Shown here: in pieces, positions 1 to 7,373 of the stretch | Layout: each line of letters begins with the position of its first letter | Position numbering within the stretch: the first letter of the stretch is position 1 | Source: a bacterium | GTDB taxonomy: Bacteria > Elusimicrobiota > Elusimicrobia > UBA1565 > UBA9628 | Direction of reading: 5' to 3' | Length of the DNA: 64,000 nt | NCBI GenBank assembly: GCA_021799485.1 | Contig: JAJZAK010000003.1 | Location: 1 to 64,000 of the forward strand | Program-made: the position numbers and the translations under genes | Notes under the pieces: model-generated | Databases searched by the model: none | What the model was told of the DNA's origin: nothing | Seen by the model: only the letters and a program-made list of their open reading frames with translations

Positions 1-22
1 ATGAAATCACGGAGGATGGACC

Positions 23-634
23 ATGCAAGGACGAATCGTCGCTAAGAAAGGATGGTGGATCGGCGGGGGCGCGCTCCTCGCGGCCGTCGGCATCGCCGTC
101 ATCTTCGGCTGCGGCGGCGGCGGTGGCACCTCGTCAGGAGGAGGCTCCAGTGTTAAAGCTACGCCATATCAAGAGGCGGATGCCGTAATGTCTTTCTATT
201 TTGGCCAATGGGGTCTAGGATACCTCTATTCCGATAATACAATCCCCTGTGCCCCCGGATCGATGGTTATCTCAGGGGCGAGTTGCAATAATTGCGGTGG
301 TGTTGGGACTGAAAGCGGCGGCGGAACCATTACAATGACGACTTGCGATGCCGGTTCAGATTTCTCCAACACGACATTTTCTTCCGCGACAATCTCCTAT
401 GCCTGGACTTTGACGTTCACGGGATCGGGATGTAGCGCTAATGGGTGCTATTCCCACACCGTAACGGCCAGCAATCCAGTAAATATAACGATCGAGGTGC
501 CTCAGCCCAACGGTGGCATGATCAACCAAACCATCTCCTGCTCGTTTTCCCTTACCTTATCAGAACCCCAAAGCACCGGCCCATATTCGTTCACGGGCAC
601 AATCTGTGGCCAATCGGCATCCGGGCAATTGTAA
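23..634 (+). CDS. putative secreted lipoprotein, Gly-rich tether and Cys-rich C-terminal part, hypothetical
   Basis: ORF with N-terminal TM/signal segment followed by ...VIFGCGGGGG (lipobox-like), many Cys; locally lower GC than neighbours. Confidence 0.6.
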   Translation: MQGRIVAKKGWWIGGGALLAAVGIAVIFGCGGGGGTSSGGGSSVKATPYQEADAVMSFYFGQWGLGYLYSDNTIPCAPGSMVISGASCNNCGGVGTESGGGTITMTTCDAGSDFSNTTFSSATISYAWTLTFTGSGCSANGCYSHTVTASNPVNITIEVPQPNGGMINQTISCSFSLTLSEPQSTGPYSFTGTICGQSASGQL

Positions 635-730
635 ATCGGGTGAATTCAGGGACATGCTGAATTTGGGGTGGGTGTTCAGGATCAGCTTAAATTGGACACT
701 TTTGGCTTAAAAACAGCATAGGGGAAAACT

Positions 731-788
731 GGTGACACCATACTGATTACGGCCGTTTCGGCATAAGGGAAATCCGTATGGTGTCACC
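731..788 (+). repeat. palindromic repeat element copy 1 (GGTGACACCATAC family)
   Basis: 18-bp arms ggtgacaccatactgatt / aatccgtatggtgtcacc (1 mismatch), loop acggccgtttcggcataaggga homologous to the reverse complement of the copy 2 loop. Confidence 0.9.
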
Positions 789-858
789 GGGTTCCCTCGC
801 GTTCGGCAAGCCAGTCCGCCACCGCGGGGGACAGCGGCATGTCCACGAGGAACTTCAA
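784..858 (-). pseudogene. truncated DUF5615 PIN-like protein (toxin-type), ends inside repeat copy 1
   Basis: TTG start overlapping the DUF433 stop (TTGA); reads (M)KFLVDMPLSPAVADWLAEREGTR* , the N-terminus typical of DUF5615 proteins; stop codon is the TGA of the repeat (cggTGAcacc). Confidence 0.7.
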
Positions 859-1079
859 TGGCTGAATTCGACCGTCTCTTCCTCGGCCAGGATCGCGGCA
901 AAACGAAGGGCTTCGTCGATGTCCTCGGAGGCCAGGTAGGGATAATTCTTGAGGATGGAATCCTTCGTCTCCCCGGAAGCAAGAAGGCCCAGGAGCCGGG
1001 AAACGGGAAAGCGCAGGTCCCTGATGCAGGGCTTGCCCGAGCAGACGGCGGGATCGACGGTGATGCGCGGGAGGTTCAT
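855..1079 (-). CDS. DUF433 domain protein (antitoxin-type)
   Basis: MNLPRITVDPAVCSGKPCIRDLRFPVSRLLGLLASGETKDSILKNYPYLASEDIDEALRFAA is a classic DUF433 sequence. Confidence 0.9.
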   Translation of the reverse strand: MNLPRITVDPAVCSGKPCIRDLRFPVSRLLGLLASGETKDSILKNYPYLASEDIDEALRFAAILAEEETVEFSH

Positions 1080-1158
1080 GACAAATGCAGTGTAACAGTT
1101 GTTCCGGTTATCCGCAATGGCCCGCCATGCTCGACGTGCTGCGACCTTGAAATGACGG

Positions 1159-1986
1159 ATGAGGAGCGGATGGCGGATGGTCCCGCTGATTATGTTCGTT
1201 CTCTTGGCCCTTGCGGCGCCCGCGCGGGCGGCCGAGAGCTCGGCCTTCCCCCAAGGCGAGAGCCTCTTCGCGCCGGTCCTGGCCGACCCGCGCAGGGTCC
1301 AGAGCGGGCTCTATTTCTACATGCTCGACGGCCAGCCTACGGCCGACGTCGCGCTCGGGCGCAGCTGGGGCATGGAACGATGGACGTCGGGCGGCTGGTC
1401 CTGGCAATGGGACGTCGAGGGGATGGCCTATTCCAGAATTTATATCACCGGCACCCCCAGCACCTTTGAGACGATCGACTTCTTCGGGAAGCTCCCCCTC
1501 GAAATCCGTCGCGGACGGTTCTCGGCCAAGCTCCAGCTCTACCACCAAAGCTCCCATCTGGGCGACAACTATATAGAGAGCACGGGGCGGTTCGGGAGCT
1601 ATTTCAGTGTCGAGGGCTTTCGGGCCCAGGCCTCTTTCATGGCTTGGCCGTGGCTGAGGCTCTACGGCGGCGACACCCAGCTTGTGCATACCATCCCCGC
1701 CTTGCATCGCCAGATCCTTCAGGGCGGCTTTGAGGCCGCGAGCGTCGAAAATCCGCTTACGCACGACGTTCTCTGGAGCCTCTATCTCGCCCAGGACGTC
1801 CAGTCACAGGAGTACAACCACTGGAACCCGAGCGGCGACAGCGTGCTCGGCGTGCGGCTGACGGGGACGCAGTCCGGTCGGTCCCTGAGGCTTCAGCTCG
1901 GCTATTTCGCGGGGCATTCCCCCTTCGGGCAGTTCTATGACGTTCTCGAGCATTACGCCGACTGCGGGATCATCTTCGATTTTTGA
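1159..1986 (+). CDS. DUF1207 domain-containing protein, probable outer-membrane/periplasmic
   Basis: signal peptide; FPQGESLFAPVLADPRRVQSGLYFY and C-terminal HYADCGIIFDF are DUF1207-like. Confidence 0.8.
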   Translation: MRSGWRMVPLIMFVLLALAAPARAAESSAFPQGESLFAPVLADPRRVQSGLYFYMLDGQPTADVALGRSWGMERWTSGGWSWQWDVEGMAYSRIYITGTPSTFETIDFFGKLPLEIRRGRFSAKLQLYHQSSHLGDNYIESTGRFGSYFSVEGFRAQASFMAWPWLRLYGGDTQLVHTIPALHRQILQGGFEAASVENPLTHDVLWSLYLAQDVQSQEYNHWNPSGDSVLGVRLTGTQSGRSLRLQLGYFAGHSPFGQFYDVLEHYADCGIIFDF

Positions 1987-4786
1987 GGGGGATGCGGCGG
2001 CGCCAGCGACTCCCCCGCCGCCGGGCCTTGCCCGATTCTTTTTTCTCGGCGCGATCCTTTTCTCGGCGTCCCTGGGAGGCGCCGCGGAGGGGGCCTCGGA
2101 CGCGGATGACGGCTATCCCCTGCCGTCTCCCCCCAAGGCCGCGAGCGAGTCGCGGCTGCTGCGCTTCTCGGCGGGGCATGCCGACTATACGGAACGCCGC
2201 GAGATCGTCCATATGAGCAGCGCGGCCCGCGTCGACACGGGCGATCTGGCCGTCAAGTCGGACGAGCTTTACTTCAGCCTTCCGCGCTCCTACTTTTTCT
2301 CGCCCGATTTCATCATCATGGAGGGCTCGTCGCATACCTTCGCGGGGAGCCCCGGCCTCTTCAGGCTTCGCGGCGAGGACTGGAGCTCCGGCTGGGCCTG
2401 GAACGCCCGGGCTTCCTACGGACATTGGAACGTCGCCGCGTCGAGCGCCGAGTGGGCGGACGACGGGAGCGCGGTCTTCCGCCAAGCCGATATCACGAGC
2501 TGCCCCCTCTATCCCGACCCGGACTACCGCGTTCACTCAAGCTACGTCAAAATAACGCCGGCGGGCCGGCTTTGGGCCTTCAACGACGTGCTCTACCTGG
2601 GCGAGCGCCCGGTCTTCTATAGCCCCGTCCTCACGACCCGGCTGCCGCGCGACACGACGAGCCAGATCGGATCGGGTCTTGGCACCCAGGTCAACGTGGG
2701 CCAGATGGCCCGCAACGGCTACTTCGTTCGGAGCTGGACGCCCTTGACGCTCGGGCGGCTGCGCGCGAGGGCGCTCGTCGACTATTACCAGCTGGGAGGC
2801 CCCGCCGGCGGGCTTATTTTGGGCCGCAACGTGAAATCCCTCCAGAACTCGGCCCTCTTCTACGATGTCCAGGACCCCATCCTCAACCGCAATCGCTGGG
2901 TCGCCTTCGGCAACTATTCCGAGCGGCTGTCAAAGAGCCTGTCCTTCCAGGGACGGCTTCAGGACCAGTCGGATGCCAACGTCGGCAACGACTACCTGGC
3001 GAACACTCCCTACGACATGCCCAACCAGCTCATCAACAGCGCGGGACTCACCGGGCATTGGAGCAACGTCACCGCGGTCGCGGCCTACAGCCGGACGGAT
3101 CAGGCTCAGGCGCCGTTCAACTCGATCAACGACGCCGCGCCGCAGACGTTCGTCAAGGTCGCGGAATCGGAGTCCTTGAGCGCCCAGAGCGCGCCCGTGA
3201 GCCTAAGCTCCCATTCCTGGGTCTTCATGTATTCAGGCCAGGCGGCCAATGCCTATGCCCTTGGACAGGGGTATCTATCGAAAACGGCGCAGGGCTCCGT
3301 CAACGCGACCCGGACCTGGAGGCCGACTCGGAACATCTCCTTCGCCTCCAAGGTAGCCTACCAGGCGAACTATTCGAACGTGGAGGTCCTGCCGGGGGAT
3401 GTAAGCCCGTCCTCCAACGTGATCATGGGGCTTGCGACCGCGACGAACGACCTGCGCTGGCGCTCGCCGCTTGGAAGCTGGGACTTCAAGCACGCGATCG
3501 CCGTCAACCAGCGGCCCAACGGCTTGGCGCCCGCCAGCGGATCCCCGGACTACGGCATCCAGTCCAACCAAGCGACGATCGAGGACATGCTTCAGCCGAC
3601 GAGCCTCACGATGATACGCTTCCAGTCGGGCTACAATCTCCAGCAGACCCGCGGCCAGCCGATCGGCTTTCGCGACCGGGTCTCGCCCATCACGGCCGAC
3701 GCGGACTATTTCCCTGGATTTCACTCGATTGTCACCCTGCACGAGGTCTATCTTCTCGACGGCGGCAACCAGTCGACGATCGCGAGCGCGCAGTGGGGGG
3801 ACCGCAAGAAATCCTTTTTGAACGTCTCGGCGGGCTACTTGAACCCCGGGCTCTCGCCCGGGGCGCTGCAGACCTACAACGCGACCGTCCAGGCGGGCTG
3901 GCGGACGCCGGGAAGCCCCTGGCAGGTCACCGGGACGCTGGGCGCCCAGACCCAAACGGCGGCGGCTCTTCGCGATGGGACGCCGCCACAGTTGTTCGAC
4001 AAGGAAATCTCCATCTCAAGGGATTGGCATGACTTCCACGCGAACGTCTCCATCATCGAGCGGACGGGCAACGTCCGTTCGATCGGCGGCAACCTTCAAC
4101 TCGTCTTCCCGCCGGGGCCCAAGACCACCGCCGAGCGCAACGCCTATTGGGAGGGCCGCTGGGCGCCGGCCTCCTGGGCGGCGCGGGCGTCGTCGAGTTC
4201 GGCGGTTTCGCCTCTCGCGTCGGGTCCTTCGGCCCCAGCCAAGCCTCCGGCGGCCCGGGCGAAGAAGAAAGGCCTTCTGGCCGGATTTTTCTGCGCCCTC
4301 GGGATGGGGAAGGGATGCGCCGCCAAGCGTCCGCCCAAGGGCTGGAAGGCGCCCCCTCTCTATCTGCGTCCTCTCGTCAACAAAACGCAGCAGCCGGGGC
4401 TCGACTTGTCCTTCAACCAGCCGCTCTTGGACGAGATCATGCGGGACGGACGCCTCCACCTGGCGCCCGAGGGCCAAGCCGCCTACCAAATCCTCTTCAC
4501 GCTCACGCGCTACGATCTGCAGCCGCTCCAGACCTCGGCGGGGCTCGCCCCCAGCACTTACATGCTTAAGATATCCGGCGACCTTGCGCTCGACGATGGA
4601 AACGGGAAGAAGGTATGGAGCAAGGACAATGTCTTCGGGCTTCTTGTCTATACCGCGGACACGCTCTCGGGCGGGATCACGGAGCGGCAGGCCCGGGCGC
4701 AGATTTGGGATTTCCTGGCGCGCCGCGTCGTCGCGGAGACGATCAGCGGCCTCCTCGATTTAAACTCCCATGGCAAAAACCGGTGA
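1937..4786 (+). CDS. LptD-like LPS-assembly outer membrane protein fused to a C-terminal LptE-like domain; start codon uncertain
   Basis: N-terminal OstA/LptD-type region (ADYTERREIVHMSSAARVDTGDLAVKSDELYF...RQADITSCPLYPDPDYRVHSSYVKITPAGRLWAFNDVLYLGERPVFYSPVL), beta-barrel region, then a Pro/Ala/Ser/Lys linker and PPLYLRPLVNKTQQPGLDLSFNQPLLDEIMRDGRL...YQILFTLTRYD (LptE-like). ORF start overlaps DUF1207; no clear ATG before the signal-peptide-like LARFFFLGAILFSASLGGAAEGA. Confidence 0.75.
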   Translation: MTFSSITPTAGSSSIFEGDAAAPATPPPPGLARFFFLGAILFSASLGGAAEGASDADDGYPLPSPPKAASESRLLRFSAGHADYTERREIVHMSSAARVDTGDLAVKSDELYFSLPRSYFFSPDFIIMEGSSHTFAGSPGLFRLRGEDWSSGWAWNARASYGHWNVAASSAEWADDGSAVFRQADITSCPLYPDPDYRVHSSYVKITPAGRLWAFNDVLYLGERPVFYSPVLTTRLPRDTTSQIGSGLGTQVNVGQMARNGYFVRSWTPLTLGRLRARALVDYYQLGGPAGGLILGRNVKSLQNSALFYDVQDPILNRNRWVAFGNYSERLSKSLSFQGRLQDQSDANVGNDYLANTPYDMPNQLINSAGLTGHWSNVTAVAAYSRTDQAQAPFNSINDAAPQTFVKVAESESLSAQSAPVSLSSHSWVFMYSGQAANAYALGQGYLSKTAQGSVNATRTWRPTRNISFASKVAYQANYSNVEVLPGDVSPSSNVIMGLATATNDLRWRSPLGSWDFKHAIAVNQRPNGLAPASGSPDYGIQSNQATIEDMLQPTSLTMIRFQSGYNLQQTRGQPIGFRDRVSPITADADYFPGFHSIVTLHEVYLLDGGNQSTIASAQWGDRKKSFLNVSAGYLNPGLSPGALQTYNATVQAGWRTPGSPWQVTGTLGAQTQTAAALRDGTPPQLFDKEISISRDWHDFHANVSIIERTGNVRSIGGNLQLVFPPGPKTTAERNAYWEGRWAPASWAARASSSSAVSPLASGPSAPAKPPAARAKKKGLLAGFFCALGMGKGCAAKRPPKGWKAPPLYLRPLVNKTQQPGLDLSFNQPLLDEIMRDGRLHLAPEGQAAYQILFTLTRYDLQPLQTSAGLAPSTYMLKISGDLALDDGNGKKVWSKDNVFGLLVYTADTLSGGITERQARAQIWDFLARRVVAETISGLLDLNSHGKNR

Positions 4787-4847
4787 CACCATACGGATTT
4801 CCCCTGATGCCGAAACGATCATAATCCGTATGGTGTCACCGGTTTTT
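4775..4847 (-). repeat. palindromic repeat element copy 2
   Basis: perfect 25-bp inverted repeat aaaaaccggtgacaccatacggatt / aatccgtatggtgtcaccggttttt, 23-nt loop; inverted relative to copy 1. Confidence 0.95.
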
Positions 4848-4872
4848 CAGATGGGTGGCTAATCAAAAGAAG

Positions 4873-5022
4873 ATGTCTCGCTGGCAAAACACGCTGATCG
4901 CCATTCTGGTCGCGATCGCGGCGCTCGCGACGGCGGCGCTTGTGATCGTCGACCTTTGCGATAACGGGGGGAAGCCCCTGGATGCCGCGTCGTCCGCCGC
5001 GGCGGCCTTTCGCGCGCGGTGA
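4873..5022 (+). CDS. small (49 aa) single-TM hypothetical protein
   Basis: ATG ORF MSRWQNTLIAILVAIAALATAALVIVDLCDNGGKPLDAASSAAAAFRAR*, hydrophobic N-terminal half. Confidence 0.3.
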   Translation: MSRWQNTLIAILVAIAALATAALVIVDLCDNGGKPLDAASSAAAAFRAR

Positions 5023-5108
5023 TTGCGTTCGCGGAGGTCGCGAGAAAATACGCCGGCGCCCTTGGGGGCGGGAGATGAGATCTGTATCGATAGTCGGCAA
5101 ATATCCGG

Positions 5109-5114
5109 TATAAT
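5109..5114 (+). promoter_or_regulatory. putative -10 element (TATAAT) 8 nt before the ATG of the DUF4143 ATPase
   Basis: exact TATAAT at 5109-5114, ATG at 5123; no convincing -35. Confidence 0.4.
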
Positions 5115-5122
5115 AGCCATAT

Positions 5123-6271
5123 ATGTTTCAGAGGCTCCTTGCCAAGCCTTCCCGATCCATCCTGCTCGTCGGCCCGCGCGGCACGGGGAAGTCGACATGG
5201 ATCGGGTCGCATGTTCGGGGGGCGCTTTTCTACGATCTCCTCGATTCCCGCCAGTCCCTGCGTCTCAACAGGGACCCCGGCATCCTGCACCAGGAGGCCG
5301 CCGCGCTTCCCCGGGGCTCGTGGGTCGTCATCGACGAGGTTCAAAAGGCCCCCGCGCTTCTCAACGAGGTGCATCGCCTCATCGAGGAGAGGAAGCTGAA
5401 ATTCGTCCTCTCGGGATCGAGCGCCAGGCGGCTGCGCCGCGGCGGGACGAATCTCCTCGCCGGCCGGGCGATCCTGACCCCCTTTTTCCCCCTGGTATCC
5501 CGGGAAGTCGGCTTTAAGTTCCGCGGTCTCGGGCGCCTCCGCTACGGGATGCTCCCCGAGGCGTTCCTAGCGGACGATCCCGAGCCCTATCTGGAAACCT
5601 ATGCCCGCGTCTATCTCCAGGAGGAGATCAAGGCCGAGGCCCTGACGCGGAATATCGGAGCCTTCGCGCGCTTCCTTGAAGTGGCGGCCCGGCAGAACGG
5701 CCAGGTGACGAACGTCTCCAACATCGCCCGGGACGCCCAAGTCGCCCGGCAGACGGTGGAGGGCTATTTCCAGATCCTCGACGATACGCTGATCGGAGCG
5801 TGGCTGCCCGCCTGGAAGCTCAAGCGCGCCACCAAGCAGGTCCGCCACCCGAAGTTTTATTTCTTTGATCCGGGCGTCTGCCGGGCGCTCTCGGAACGCC
5901 TTCCCTATCCCCCGACGGACGAGGAATCGGGATTCTTGCTGGAGACATGGATCTTGGCCGAGCTGCGCGCCTACCTTTCCTATTCGCGTCTGGGCTATCC
6001 GCCCCATTACTGGAGCTCTCATGACGGGGTCGAAGCCGACTTCCTGGTCGAGACCGCGAGGGGCTTCGTCGCCTTGGAGGTCAAATGGGGGACGCGCTGG
6101 CGCGGGGCGTTCAATCGGGGCCTTCTGCGCCTGCGCGATGAGCTGGGTCGCGGGAGGGTGCGCTGCTTGGGCGTCTACACCGGGGAGCGGGAGGCGGATT
6201 TCAACGGCGTGCGCGTGCTGCCCTGGCTCGAATTTCTCAAGAGGCTCTGGGGCGGCGAGATCATTCGTTAG
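5123..6271 (+). CDS. AAA ATPase with DUF4143 domain
   Basis: Walker A GPRGTGKST, VVIDEVQKAP, FVLSGSSARRLRRGGTNLLAGRA, C-terminal FLVETARGFVALEVKWG nuclease-like region. Confidence 0.9.
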   Translation: MFQRLLAKPSRSILLVGPRGTGKSTWIGSHVRGALFYDLLDSRQSLRLNRDPGILHQEAAALPRGSWVVIDEVQKAPALLNEVHRLIEERKLKFVLSGSSARRLRRGGTNLLAGRAILTPFFPLVSREVGFKFRGLGRLRYGMLPEAFLADDPEPYLETYARVYLQEEIKAEALTRNIGAFARFLEVAARQNGQVTNVSNIARDAQVARQTVEGYFQILDDTLIGAWLPAWKLKRATKQVRHPKFYFFDPGVCRALSERLPYPPTDEESGFLLETWILAELRAYLSYSRLGYPPHYWSSHDGVEADFLVETARGFVALEVKWGTRWRGAFNRGLLRLRDELGRGRVRCLGVYTGEREADFNGVRVLPWLEFLKRLWGGEIIR

Positions 6272-6413
6272 GAGCTGTCAACGACCGCCTCGTCAATGAG
6301 CTCAAGGGTCGCTTTGCGCGCCACGGTTTTCATCATGGTCGGAATGCCGGGCATCGTATGCCTCCCCTGGCGAAATCGCCGTCGCGTATACTAAGCTGTC
6401 CCCAGGCGAAACC

Positions 6414-7373
6414 ATGCCCGACATCGATCCCCGGCTCGCGCGCTCGCTCATCTTGGACGAGCTCTTCGACCTGACGCTTTACCGGAGGCTGCGCGAGACG
6501 GCGGCCGGCGAGGCCCGAAACGTCCTCGACCGTCTCATCCCCGTCGAGGTGAAGCACTTCCATTTCTGGCAAAGCTTCTTCAAAACGACGGTCGACGGGC
6601 TCGATTATCCGCGCCGGATCAAGCTCGCGGCCGCCGTCGCCTTCTGCCGGCTCTTCGGCCCTTCCGCGATCCATTTGGTCCTGGAGGCGATCGAGATCCA
6701 CGGCGTGCAAAAGTACCTGGACGTCTGGGAGGCTTACAAGGATGGGCCGCTGGGGCAAGCCGTGCGCGATATCCTGGAAGACGAGTTCCGCCACGAGGAC
6801 GCGCTGGTGAGCGGGCTCGCCGCGCGAAAAATCAATCCGGAACGGATCCGCAGCCTCTTTCTGGGCTTTAACGACGGCTTGGTGGAGATTCTGGGGGCGG
6901 TGAGCGGCTTCTTCGCCGCCTTCGACAACCGCTCGACGATACTCATGGCGGGCGCCACGGTCTCGGTCGCCGGGGCGATCTCGATGGCCGCCGGAGCCTA
7001 TCTGGCCTCGTCTTCCGAACGCGAAATCGAGAAGATCGAGCGCGGCAAGGCCGCCTTTCTTGATCAAGCGTCCCGCGCGTCCCGCGCGGCCATGGAGGGC
7101 CATCCTTGGGGACTGGGCTTGCTCGTGGGCGTCAGCTACTTCCTGGGCGCCCTCATTCCGCTTCTTCCCGTCGCCGCGGGCTTTTCGGGGCTCTTCTTTT
7201 CACTTCTCTCCTCCGGGACGATGATCATCATCGTCTCGGCGCTTCTCTCCTTTCTCTCCGGCATGGAGATACGGCGCCGCATCCTCACGAACCTCCTCGT
7301 CATGGCGGCGGCCGTGGGGGTGAGCTACGCGATCGGGGAACTGGCCAAGGCCGTCTGGGGCGTCAGGATTTAA
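6414..7373 (+). CDS. ferritin-like domain plus VIT1/CCC1-type membrane transporter
   Basis: N-terminal metal-ligand residues (LDELFDLTLYRRL, VEVKHFHFW, LEAIEIHG, EDEFRHED) then FNDGLVEILGAVSGFFAA...AGAISMAAGAYLASSSEREIE, VIT1 hallmark. Confidence 0.85.
   Translation: MPDIDPRLARSLILDELFDLTLYRRLRETAAGEARNVLDRLIPVEVKHFHFWQSFFKTTVDGLDYPRRIKLAAAVAFCRLFGPSAIHLVLEAIEIHGVQKYLDVWEAYKDGPLGQAVRDILEDEFRHEDALVSGLAARKINPERIRSLFLGFNDGLVEILGAVSGFFAAFDNRSTILMAGATVSVAGAISMAAGAYLASSSEREIEKIERGKAAFLDQASRASRAAMEGHPWGLGLLVGVSYFLGALIPLLPVAAGFSGLFFSLLSSGTMIIIVSALLSFLSGMEIRRRILTNLLVMAAAVGVSYAIGELAKAVWGVRI

Noticed and set aside
707-982. 91-aa minus-strand ORF spanning repeat copy 1 and DUF433
   Set aside because: Out of frame with the DUF433 gene and the DUF5615 remnant; the repeat itself translates to VTPYGFPL-like peptide.
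6269-6358. 28-codon minus-strand ORF (MPGIPTMMKTVARKATLELIDEAVVDSS) between DUF4143 and VIT1 genes
   Set aside because: Too short and without SD or homology to claim; might be a gene remnant but unsupported.
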